Counted from the first letter of the stretch, positions 7,896-15,498 are shown. The stretch: 17,415 bases of DNA from Bacillota bacterium (GCA_023436485.1 JAEZIU010000265.1:1-17415), one strand, 5' to 3'. Notes: a model not told the origin generated them from the letters alone. Numbers and translations: made by a program.

Positions 7896-10800
7896 TTAAT
7901 CGAACAATCCGTTTAGTTCTTCTATCGAAATTGTGGCTGTACCAAAATCAGATGGAGTAAACTCGACATCTTCTTTTTGTATACAGTAATTGATTGTCTC
8001 CCCAACTTTTGATATAAAAGTCTTAAATAAGTCCGGTATGTTTTTATTAATAAATTCGTTCTCATCGTAATTGATCGTTACCTTAAATGTATTATTTATT
8101 TCCATAACGTTTATATCAAATAAGCATGTCTTTAAAACATCTATCAGCCTGCTGTCCGAACCTGAATACTCATCGCTATAGCTAAATAGTTCATTGTCAA
8201 AAACTGCATCGAAACTGCCAAGATAATTTAACCTAACATATCTGGTATTCTTAGCCTCAATTACGCCTGACAAATATTTGAGTACTCCAAAGCCAATTCC
8301 ATTGTTTGGTATGCTGCGCATAGCCTCTTTTACAAGTTTAATGGATTTTCCCAAATCGTTATTGTCTACTTTGAAAGCTACAGGATAAATACTCGTAAAC
8401 CAACCGACTGTCCTTGAGATATCAATCCCATCGAATAAATTCTCCCTGCCGTGGCTTTCTATTTCAACAGTTACCTCACTTGTCTCAAAAAAATCACTTA
8501 AGGTCAAAACTAAAGAAGTTAATATTAACTCGCTTGTTTTTGTACCATATGCGGCATTGGCTGAATTTAATCCTTTTACCCCATCAAATTCCAGGAAATG
8601 TACCAAAGTACCCGGACTTATTTCTTGATTTGATTTTTTTATTTCTCGGGCCAACATATCAGAGTCCGTATTCAGCATTGAATTCCAAAAGCCTGTTTCA
8701 GATAGAACAATTCTTTTACTATAGTTTAATAACTCTCCGGCCCACATTTGGTATGAGTTTGTTTTATGAGGCAACGCGATTTCTTCTCCCTTGGTTAATC
8801 CCTTTAAAGTACTGTAGAAATCCTCCAGCAGTATTCTCCAAGATACTCCATCAACTGCTAAATGATGTACTGCAATCAGTAAAAAGTCGCCTCTGATTCC
8901 GCAATGGAAGATACACGCTTTAATGAGTAAATCCTCTTCAATATTAAAGCTTGATTTTAATCTCTCGCCAATATCCGCAATTCTTCTATTCTGTTCTTCA
9001 TTTTCAAACTCAGATAAATCGTGGAATTCAATGTTCATTTCCTTATCCTGATGATCATTATTATAGAAAAATTCCCTGGAAGACATGTTGTAGTTAATTC
9101 TAAGTGCATCATGATGCTTTATCAGTTTGGCCAGTGTTTCTTCCAATATATTGACGCCAATATTTTGTTTAAGCTGCAGTAAAACTGACTGACAATAGTG
9201 ATTCAGATAAACCATATCTTGAGACAAGAACCATGAAATAACAGGCGTGGGATGTATGCTGCCCTCACATGCCTCATCTTCTACATCAACGCATTTATTT
9301 GCTTCAATGTGTAACGCCATTTCTTCAATAATAGGGTTTGATAATATATCTTTGACCCTTATATTATAATTTTTTTCTTTTAGTTTTGCGGCAATCTGTA
9401 TAGCTTTAATCGAATCGCCCCCAAGATGAAAGAAGTTGTGCTTTAAGCTCACCCTGTCAATATTCAGAACACGGCACATCACATCTATAAGGGTTTTTTC
9501 TTTTTCGTCTTTAAATGCAGTAAACTCTATATTTTCATTGAACTCGGATTCCGGTTCAGGAAGCAATTCCCTATTGACCTTGCCATTAATACTTAATGGA
9601 ATTTCATCCAACTGGATAAAATACATTGGTATCATATAATCGGGTAAATATCTCAAAAGAAAATCCTTTAAATCACCGGTAGATATTTGTGACTTTTTTA
9701 CTATGTATGCGTAAAGATATTTACTATTATTGTTCTCACGGTCTATAACAACTGCATCTTTAATTGAATCATGGTTTAATAGGTGTTTCTCTATTTCTCC
9801 CGTTTCAATACGGTATCCTCGTATTTTTATCTGTTGGTCTGCTCTTCCAGTGTACTCAATTTTACCATCATTTAAGAATCTGCCTAAATCACCTGATTTG
9901 TACATTCTTTTCCCATTGATAAAAGGGTTTTCAATGAATCTTTCCTCTGTGAGATCAGGTCTGTTAAGATACCCTCTCGCAACACCATCTCCCGATATGT
10001 ATATTTCCCCTGAGCTATTTTGGGGTACCGGATTTAGGTTCTTATCCAAAATATAAATTTGTACATTGTCGGCGGGATTTCCAATTGGGACTGATACCCT
10101 GATATCAGTTTTATAATCAAACTTATGTATCATACAGCCCACAACTGTTTCTGTCGGACCATATTCATTAAATATTTCAATATTCCCCCTGAAGCTTTTA
10201 TAAATATCTTTTGCCAGACTTACCTTTAGGTCTTCTCCGCCCACAATAAACTTTTTTACTGAGGAATTGACATTGTCCATGTCTTTCAATAAAGCCAGAT
10301 GAGACGGCGTAAGCTTAATAAGCGTCGCCTTTTTTTCTTTCATTATCCTGTAAAGTACATATTCCTTTTCATCACTGTCAGCGTATACAATAATTTTACC
10401 TCCGCTGATTAAAGGGGTGAAAATCGAGGTAATAGTCAGATCAAAAGCCAAGGATGAGTATAGCGGGAACACCTCATTTTCATTGCTTGCATACATCTTT
10501 TTTGCCCACCAGATATAATTAACCAACCCTCGGTGCTCAACCATGGTTCCCTTCGGTTTCCCGGTGGAACCGGATGTATAAATTACATATGCCATATCTT
10601 TAGACTTGCTCATAGCCTCCAGGTCAGATGCATCGCCCGAATAGATACTATGATCATTCAGATTGATAGTTTCCCCTTCAAATTTGATACCTTCAGACAA
10701 ATCCAAATTCGTAAGTAGTGTACCGGAACCTGAATCTTTTAACATATAGTGTATCCTGTCATCGGGATACACGGGATCGATAGGCAAATACGCTCCTCCC

Positions 10801-12401
10801 GCTTTTAATATACCAAGAATTCCGATAACGGTTTCCAATGAATGAGTGGTCAGTAATCCGATAACAGTATCCTTCTTTATACCTCTTTCCACCAGATATC
10901 TGGCAAGCTGATTAGCCTTTTCATTTAATTCCCTGTAGGTCAGCTCATCAGTGTCAAAGCTGATAGCCGTCTTATCAGGCATCTTATTTACCTGATCTTC
11001 AAATAATTGAACTATTGTTTTGTCTTTAGGATAATCCTTTTGGGTATTATTGAAATCATATAGCACTTTTTTTGTCTCATCATCTGTTAATAAACTCAAA
11101 CGTCCCACTTTCTCGGATGAATTAGTAATCATTTGCCTGGTTAGGCCAAGCAGACGAACAAACATATCTTCGATCTGTTCTTCAGTATAATCATGAACCT
11201 TATAGTGAAAATCCAGTACCAGACTTCCCGAATCTGACCAATCCTGAATAACCAGTTCCAAGGAATATAACTGATTGCCATTGTAAAATTCTACAGGTTC
11301 TACCGAAAAGCCGTTTAGCTCCGAATAGTGCTTTGTGTTATAGTAGTTTATACAAATATTAAATAAGCTGTTATAGCCCTTTTTCTTTAGTTCTAAATCC
11401 TGTATAAGCAGGTCATATGGATATTTTTGATTAAAATAGCACTCGGTAAGCTGGTCATTAACCTTTACCATAGTATCCATAATATTAGAATCATCATCTA
11501 CAGTAAACCTAAACGGCATGGTACTTGTAAACATGCCAAACATGCTCTTTTCCTTTTTCCCGGACCTGTTTAATACAGGTGTGCCTATTACAATATCCTC
11601 ATTCCGAGTGATTTTATTTAAATACAAAAGATATAAAGTTACAAAAAATGTGTTTAATGAACATTTGTGATTTGTTGCAAACTTCTTCATTTGTGAAGAT
11701 AATTCCGGTTCAAGGGCGAATTTTCTTCTTTTTCCTTCGATAATATCTGAACTCTTGCTTAGAAATGCATCCGGAAGAACCTTGAATTTATCATTCCAAA
11801 AAGATTTATTTTTTAAAAACCTGTCTGACAGAAGATATTTTTTTTCGTTTAATATGTATTCAATATAAGAAAAGCTTTCATCATCAATGATTTCTTCCCT
11901 GTTTAACAGTCTCATATATGTGTCGCATATATATTCGGTCATTAATTTGGTTGACCATCCATCAGAAATTATATGATGAAACTTTACAAGATATCCATTA
12001 TTATTATCGGATATCTTAAATAATGCAAAATAAAAAAGCTCTCCTCCTACTAAAGCCAATGGCTTTTGAGCCTCTTTTTCAACCCACTTTTTGAATTCTC
12101 CTTCCGGATCTTCATGCTTTGAGAAATCAAAAAAATCTAATTTAGTTCTTTCATAATTGCTAACATATTGTTTGGCTTCCCCATTTTCTTCAATAAACCT
12201 TAATCTCAATCCTTCATTATTTTTGATGAGCAGATTTATTGATTCCTCAAGCACGCCAAAAACAACAGAACCCTTAATTCTGAATACACCACCTATATTA
12301 TACAAAGGTGTGCCAGGGTATATTTTTTCTATATACCAAATCCTTTTTTGAGGATGGGTTAATGAGTATAACTTTGTATTATTGCAAATCATATTCTTCA
12401 T
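7896..12401 (-). CDS. NRPS loading/first module C-A(Asn)-T-E
   Basis: 1501 aa from ATG 12401. Condensation domain about 10-440: LTHPQKRIWYIE opening, active site HHIISDG at 142-148. Adenylation about 450-950: YTSGSTGKPKG, NEYGPTE, YKSGD, GRADQQIKIRGYRIE and the late NGKV lysine. Lining residues aligned by eye to GrsA are D654, L655, T658, K696, I719, G721, E746, V754, G755, K941 (DLTKIGEVGK), which I recall as the asparagine code of the tyrocidine synthetase. Carrier domain FFHLGGDSIKAIQ with phosphopantetheine Ser at 997. Epimerisation domain about 1050-1480: ISWF, HHLAVDGVSWRIL (1179 on), ESHGRE (1315 on), RTVGWFTSIYPV, GIGFG, NYLGSFD. C-A-T-E with Asn is the layout of ClbN, the colibactin starter that makes N-acyl-D-Asn. 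A condensation domain opening the pathway suggests acyl-CoA loading (starter C); this is inferred. The tail TPSDFG...IEELNGLF resembles donor docking segments after epimerases. Confidence 0.95.
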   Translation of the reverse strand: MKNMICNNTKLYSLTHPQKRIWYIEKIYPGTPLYNIGGVFRIKGSVVFGVLEESINLLIKNNEGLRLRFIEENGEAKQYVSNYERTKLDFFDFSKHEDPEGEFKKWVEKEAQKPLALVGGELFYFALFKISDNNNGYLVKFHHIISDGWSTKLMTEYICDTYMRLLNREEIIDDESFSYIEYILNEKKYLLSDRFLKNKSFWNDKFKVLPDAFLSKSSDIIEGKRRKFALEPELSSQMKKFATNHKCSLNTFFVTLYLLYLNKITRNEDIVIGTPVLNRSGKKEKSMFGMFTSTMPFRFTVDDDSNIMDTMVKVNDQLTECYFNQKYPYDLLIQDLELKKKGYNSLFNICINYYNTKHYSELNGFSVEPVEFYNGNQLYSLELVIQDWSDSGSLVLDFHYKVHDYTEEQIEDMFVRLLGLTRQMITNSSEKVGRLSLLTDDETKKVLYDFNNTQKDYPKDKTIVQLFEDQVNKMPDKTAISFDTDELTYRELNEKANQLARYLVERGIKKDTVIGLLTTHSLETVIGILGILKAGGAYLPIDPVYPDDRIHYMLKDSGSGTLLTNLDLSEGIKFEGETINLNDHSIYSGDASDLEAMSKSKDMAYVIYTSGSTGKPKGTMVEHRGLVNYIWWAKKMYASNENEVFPLYSSLAFDLTITSIFTPLISGGKIIVYADSDEKEYVLYRIMKEKKATLIKLTPSHLALLKDMDNVNSSVKKFIVGGEDLKVSLAKDIYKSFRGNIEIFNEYGPTETVVGCMIHKFDYKTDIRVSVPIGNPADNVQIYILDKNLNPVPQNSSGEIYISGDGVARGYLNRPDLTEERFIENPFINGKRMYKSGDLGRFLNDGKIEYTGRADQQIKIRGYRIETGEIEKHLLNHDSIKDAVVIDRENNNSKYLYAYIVKKSQISTGDLKDFLLRYLPDYMIPMYFIQLDEIPLSINGKVNRELLPEPESEFNENIEFTAFKDEKEKTLIDVMCRVLNIDRVSLKHNFFHLGGDSIKAIQIAAKLKEKNYNIRVKDILSNPIIEEMALHIEANKCVDVEDEACEGSIHPTPVISWFLSQDMVYLNHYCQSVLLQLKQNIGVNILEETLAKLIKHHDALRINYNMSSREFFYNNDHQDKEMNIEFHDLSEFENEEQNRRIADIGERLKSSFNIEEDLLIKACIFHCGIRGDFLLIAVHHLAVDGVSWRILLEDFYSTLKGLTKGEEIALPHKTNSYQMWAGELLNYSKRIVLSETGFWNSMLNTDSDMLAREIKKSNQEISPGTLVHFLEFDGVKGLNSANAAYGTKTSELILTSLVLTLSDFFETSEVTVEIESHGRENLFDGIDISRTVGWFTSIYPVAFKVDNNDLGKSIKLVKEAMRSIPNNGIGFGVLKYLSGVIEAKNTRYVRLNYLGSFDAVFDNELFSYSDEYSGSDSRLIDVLKTCLFDINVMEINNTFKVTINYDENEFINKNIPDLFKTFISKVGETINYCIQKEDVEFTPSDFGTATISIEELNGLFD

Positions 12402-12411
12402 ATGTAACAAA

Positions 12412-12416
12412 CCCTC
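12412..12416 (-). promoter_or_regulatory. Ribosome binding site deciding the first NRPS start
   Basis: GAGGG on the minus strand, about ten bases before ATG 12401. A longer in-frame TTG start at 12425 would place this site inside the gene and has no site of its own, so the ATG is preferred. Confidence 0.65.
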
Positions 12417-12449
12417 TTTAGACAATTCATTACGTCAAGAAATTTTACT

Positions 12450-12647
12450 TCAAAAAGTAAGCAAATCATTTTCTGCTTGATATCTTATTATATGTCTACG
12501 TAACACCGCAACTATAACATCCTCCGGAAGTGCACCTGTGATACTGATTAATCCATCACATTTTCTTCCTATTATTACATTAAATAAACTTTTATCTCTT
12601 TTTTTATATTCTAACCAAATATTACCTCGTTGTCAACTTGCCTCCAT
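12450..12647 (-). pseudogene. Possible broken or leader small ORF upstream of the NRPS
   Basis: On the minus strand, ATG at 12647 opens MEAS and then meets an in-frame TGA (12633-12635). The same frame then stays open for 60 codons to a TGA at 12450-12452. The read-through product has a protein-like middle (RKCDGLISITGALPEDVIVA) and tail (RRHIIRYQAENDLL), but after the TGA there is no ATG, and the only in-frame GTG or TTG codons are near its end. I do not recognise a family. It could be a decayed gene, an ORF starting at a rare codon (ATT after GAGG), or chance. The likely NRPS promoter lies inside it: the -35 box overlaps the TGA. Confidence 0.3.
12608..12636 (-). promoter_or_regulatory. Sigma-A-type promoter of the NRPS operon
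   Basis: Minus strand: -35 TTGACA (12631-12636, perfect consensus), 17-nt spacer, -10 TAGAAT (12608-12613, five of six). Transcription would start near 12600, leaving a leader of about 200 nt before ATG 12401. I see no T-box, riboswitch or clear attenuator in that leader. This is the only convincing promoter found before the operon, and the gene gaps inside the operon (3-81 nt) show no terminator. Confidence 0.7.
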
Positions 12648-12911
12648 TACTGTTTTTTTTACTATTTTATACTATATTCTTCCATTTACGACATTTTTTT
12701 AGAATATACTTATATAACCTTAATGAAAATAGGTATATCCAATAAATGACTGCTGTTTTTTGCTCAATTGCCGAAAATGAGATGATTGGTTCATTCATAA
12801 AATTTTGAAATGTTTTGGAAGTGTACAAAGATTTTTGGGAATTCTGTTGGTGGGGTTGACATAGAGACTCATTCCCACCAACAGCAAATAAGCATTAATT
12901 AATTCTATTAT
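12648..12911. other. Intergenic region upstream of the NRPS operon
   Basis: Very AT-rich. Apart from the inverted repeat at 12844-12884 and weak -10-like AT patches near 12670-12720, I see no gene, RNA or repeat. Both strands have frequent stops. Confidence 0.5.
12844..12884. repeat. 11-bp perfect inverted repeat between the BtrH-like gene and the NRPS operon
   Basis: CTGTTGGTGGG at 12844-12854 pairs exactly with CCCACCAACAG at 12874-12884 across a 19-nt loop. It lies 28 nt beyond the stop of the BtrH-like gene. Neither strand has a T-run after the hairpin, so it is not a standard intrinsic terminator. It may be a 3' mRNA-stabilising hairpin, a weak terminator or a protein site. Confidence 0.6.
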
Positions 12912-13904
12912 TTATTTTTCTAACTGATGATAAATTTTATTTAACATATTTTCCAGCAAGTCCCGTTCCTTTTGCTCTATTTCAGTAAGCTTCTTAATAA
13001 TCTTCTCTAAACAACCTTTATTTTTGCTAATAAAATATTTAAAATGTAAGTTTCTCATCTTCACCATTTCACCTGCTAAATTTTTAAAGCCTTCGTATAA
13101 ATATTTATAATCGTCAATATATTTATTGTTGTACATATACTCAAGCCTTAAAAGCATACATTCCTTATGCTCCAAAAGAGTATGAAATATCGTGAAATCA
13201 GAACCAAATCCTTCGTCTATCAGTGAACGGAAGTAATCCACAAGGTTCTTATAAATATCCATTCCAAAAATCATGTCCACTAATGTATTTTTATGCATTC
13301 TGCACCTTTCGGAACTATTCCTACTATTATAATAGTCATAAAGCATTTCGTAAACTAATTGTAGGTCAAATTCGTACTTGACATTTTCTTTCTTTGAAAG
13401 AATATGGATATATTCTAATTTTGCTGAATCAGAAAAAAAGGCTTTTTCAAATTGCTCAAAGCTAATTTTTGTAGTTCCATAATCATATTTCTGATTAAAG
13501 CCCATTATGGAATACTCCTTTTTATCAGCATCATATCCATAAATCATAAAGTCATGTACCAAATGTGTATTGCCATAGAAACGCCTATTGGGAACATAAT
13601 ATTCGTCATATTGTGAATAGAAATACTCTTTGGAATTTATACAATCAATAATAAAATCATGAATATTAATGTTATGAGTCTCTATAATTTCTTTTTTTAA
13701 AACCTGACAACTGAGTAGTGGATTTTCCGAAAAAGAATTGGGGTAAAAATTCAATGGTTTTTTACTGCTCCAAAAAAGTTGTATGTAGTTACTATAAAAC
13801 CAAGGTAAGGAATCTTCATAGTTCAAAAGGATATTCAGTGTATACGCAGTATACTGTAAACCTACTATTGGCGATTTTGCAATTGGTAACTGAACAATAC
13901 TCAT
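12912..13904 (-). CDS. BtrH-like (butirosin protein H-like) NRPS-associated protein
   Basis: 330 aa from ATG 13904, chosen because GGGGGA (13913-13918) sits well before it; an upstream in-frame ATG at 13949 has no ribosome site. No signal peptide or membrane helix, so cytosolic. The N-terminal half (PWFYSNYIQLF, then YVPNRRFYGNTHLVHDFMIYG, then YSIMGFNQ) reads like the BtrH N-terminal (PF14399-type, cysteine-peptidase-like) proteins that often sit beside clostridial and Paenibacillus peptide clusters. BtrH itself transfers an acyl chain from a carrier protein onto butirosin. A histidine pair is visible in THLVHDF, but the usual N-terminal nucleophile cysteine is not seen: GLQYTAY occupies its likely place. 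The C-terminal third is helical and charged (LTEIEQKERDLLENM). It lies upstream of the NRPS in the same direction with its own promoter, so it probably belongs to the cluster. Family call by recognition only. Confidence 0.65.
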   Translation of the reverse strand: MSIVQLPIAKSPIVGLQYTAYTLNILLNYEDSLPWFYSNYIQLFWSSKKPLNFYPNSFSENPLLSCQVLKKEIIETHNINIHDFIIDCINSKEYFYSQYDEYYVPNRRFYGNTHLVHDFMIYGYDADKKEYSIMGFNQKYDYGTTKISFEQFEKAFFSDSAKLEYIHILSKKENVKYEFDLQLVYEMLYDYYNSRNSSERCRMHKNTLVDMIFGMDIYKNLVDYFRSLIDEGFGSDFTIFHTLLEHKECMLLRLEYMYNNKYIDDYKYLYEGFKNLAGEMVKMRNLHFKYFISKNKGCLEKIIKKLTEIEQKERDLLENMLNKIYHQLEK

Positions 13905-13912
13905 ATTAATTA

Positions 13913-13918
13913 TCCCCC
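13913..13918 (-). promoter_or_regulatory. Ribosome binding site deciding the BtrH-like start
   Basis: GGGGGA on the minus strand, eight bases before ATG 13904. It lies inside the longer reading that starts at 13949, so the shorter start is preferred. Confidence 0.65.
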
Positions 13919-14110
13919 GTTTACTTCTTAAAATTACAACCGACTGCAAACCTATTTTTCTATGTCATCCATCATTTTTTCTAAGCAAAGTATTAATTAC
14001 TACAAAGTACCCGCTATAAAACATTATATCTACAAACTAATTTAAATTATCAAATCCAAAAGGTATTTGGGTAAAGAATACAATTTTACCAATAACATCT
14101 TTTACATTTT

Positions 14111-14139
14111 ATGATACACTTCCCCATTTTTTTCGTCAA
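14111..14139 (-). promoter_or_regulatory. Sigma-A-type promoter of the BtrH-like gene
   Basis: Minus strand: -35 TTGACG (14134-14139, five of six), 17-nt spacer, -10 TATCAT (14111-14116, five of six). Predicted start near 14104, about 200 nt before ATG 13904. Confidence 0.65.
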
Positions 14140-14395
14140 TAGCTATTTGCAATTTCCGTGCCTTTTAGTTGATAACATTAAATATATAGATTCAAGCCGT
14201 TATCTTTGCTGTTTCTACAAAGCAGTAAACAGTGGGTGAGGAAAACCAGGACAAGGCGGAAGAGTGCGGAATAATCGCTTTATTCTAACTGACGACAACG
14301 TAGTTCTGGGAATTTATCCGCCGGCAATGTATGAATTTAGACGTTACAGACCACTAGTTCAGACCCCACGTCTCGTGTTGCTGAAAGGCCTATTT

Positions 14396-14579
14396 TTATG
14401 GCCTGTTGCAAATTTTCGGCTCAGTTATCGGATATTTCAGTCCTTCCATCTCCATGAGAAACTCAATTTTGCTTATAACTTCTTCTTTGAAATTTTGGTA
14501 AAACACCCTATTTAAGTATCATCAATAGAAATTTCTTCAAAGGGCTTGAAACTGCTAAAAAAAGGCTCTGTGTAGCCAT
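14396..14579 (-). pseudogene. Probable decayed short gene with frameshifts
   Basis: On the minus strand GGAGGG (14587-14592) lies six bases before ATG 14579, a very good start signal, yet the frame ends after 23 codons. Two other frames continue in protein-like fashion: first SFKPFEEISIDDT, which joins the start frame if one base is added in the 7-T run, then VFYQNFKEEVISKIEFLMEM, which continues GLKYPITEPKICNRP to a TAA at 14396-14398. This reads as one gene of about 60 codons or more broken by two frameshifts. I do not recognise the family; it could be a transposon or phage remnant. Confidence 0.35.
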
Positions 14580-14674
14580 ATAATACCCTCCACATTTACA
14601 AATACTAATTTTACTATAATGTTCCAATTCGTCAATTTATGCATGTAAAATAAAATAACGTGACCTTTACCACA

Positions 14675-15367
14675 TTACCGACCTCTACGAGATTGCTGAT
14701 ATTTCTTTTTTATCCGTAATGACTCATTTAGGTGAACCATATGATGACGAGTTACGGGCATTAGCAAAATACCTGCTACATTTTTTTTACCCCAAAAATC
14801 AATTAACCAGTTTGCACCTTCAACATCAAGCACAGCACCTTCATCTAAAATTCGCTTCAACCGGGCCTTTTCCATTTTTCTTTTTAAATCTTCCGGTTTA
14901 AAGCTCCTTATAATTTCACAAGTCCTTTTTCCTACTGCAATCCTATAATCACGAAGCTCATTCATGTTTACGCTATTACTAAAGTCAACAATTTCTTCGC
15001 TTGTCATAGCGTTACCTGTATCATAAATCTTAGTATTCATTTTTTGAATCCACTGATTTGTATTAATTACTTGAGCTGTATCTGCAACCAATATATTCAT
15101 TGTTATATCTTCTATCCGTGTTATATGCCATATACACCAGGCAATAGTTGAATTTTCTTTCGCCGACATAGTACGAAACGTTGTCTCCTCTAATCCTTGC
15201 CACAATTCATCTTCAAATGTCAAAATGTTTTTTTGTAACATATCGGAAGGGTATACCATTTCATGTTGCTTCAGACATAATTCAATAGCCTCATCAAAAT
15301 TGCCTGATTTCAAAATTATGCTTCTTAAAAAGGTCTGTTGCGATCCCCATTGTTTTTTAGTATCCAT
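14675..15367 (-). CDS. DinB-like (YfiT/DinB superfamily) metal-binding four-helix protein
   Basis: 230 aa. ATG 15367 is chosen because AGGCGG (15374-15379) lies six bases before it; the longer in-frame ATG at 15412 has no such site. All-helical composition, no signal or membrane segment. W80-H81-I-T-R-I-E-D and the late R207-H208-H-M-V-H212-L-N-E fit the pattern of the DinB superfamily: a metal-binding His in helix 2 and an HxxxH pair near the end. The C-terminal tail is lysine/arginine-rich. DinB-fold proteins include thiol-dependent transferases and, more distantly, ClbS, the cyclopropane hydrolase that protects colibactin producers. Whether this protein belongs to the NRPS cluster is unknown: it lies 1 kb away with its own promoter and decayed DNA between. 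Function unassigned. Confidence 0.8.
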   Translation of the reverse strand: MDTKKQWGSQQTFLRSIILKSGNFDEAIELCLKQHEMVYPSDMLQKNILTFEDELWQGLEETTFRTMSAKENSTIAWCIWHITRIEDITMNILVADTAQVINTNQWIQKMNTKIYDTGNAMTSEEIVDFSNSVNMNELRDYRIAVGKRTCEIIRSFKPEDLKRKMEKARLKRILDEGAVLDVEGANWLIDFWGKKNVAGILLMPVTRHHMVHLNESLRIKKKYQQSRRGR

Positions 15368-15441
15368 TTTATACCGCCTGTTTACATTTTTAATGGCTGC
15401 TCCAAGTATCACAATAATGTAAGTTTACTGGAACAATGATT

Positions 15442-15498
15442 ATATGGAAATTATTATATCATGAACCATTCTGGGTTTCCATATTTTACAATATGTAA
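15442..15498 (-). promoter_or_regulatory. Promoter of the DinB-like gene within an inverted repeat, plus adjacent palindrome
   Basis: Minus strand -35 TGGAAA (15476-15481), 17-nt spacer, -10 TATAAT (15453-15458, perfect). A perfect 9-bp inverted repeat, ATATGGAAA (15442-15450) and TTTCCATAT (15476-15484), frames it: one arm covers the -35 box and the other the expected start site. Immediately upstream is a second palindrome, TTACA-ATA-TGTAA (15486-15498). This layout suggests an operator for a dimeric repressor or regulator, which is not in the window. Confidence 0.55.

Larger units (their letters stand above)
13950..14674. other. Gene-poor stretch with a promoter and a decayed ORF
   Basis: Positions 13950-14110 are the AT-rich leader of the BtrH-like gene; on the minus strand it holds GGTAAA...TTTACC (6-bp arms, 9-nt loop) near 14070-14091. 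Positions 14210-14400 are clearly richer in GC than their surroundings. The plus-strand reading 14264-14515 has no ribosome site and looks accidental. The minus strand at 14396-14579 looks like a broken gene (listed separately). No RNA gene seen. Confidence 0.5.

Noticed and set aside
8414..8896. 160-codon open frame on the plus strand
   Set aside because: It lies antisense inside the epimerase domain of the first NRPS, has no ribosome site, and its composition reflects the complementary coding strand.
12402..12600. T-box or riboswitch in the NRPS leader
   Set aside because: No T-box sequence, conserved aptamer core or terminator/antiterminator pair could be seen.
12633..12635. TGA in the hidden leader ORF as a selenocysteine codon
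   Set aside because: No SECIS-type hairpin follows directly and the residues around it match no selenoprotein motif I know; decay or chance is simpler.
14264..14515. 83-codon plus-strand open frame in an intergenic region
   Set aside because: No ribosome site, no recognisable motif, and it overlaps a more protein-like, though broken, reading on the other strand.
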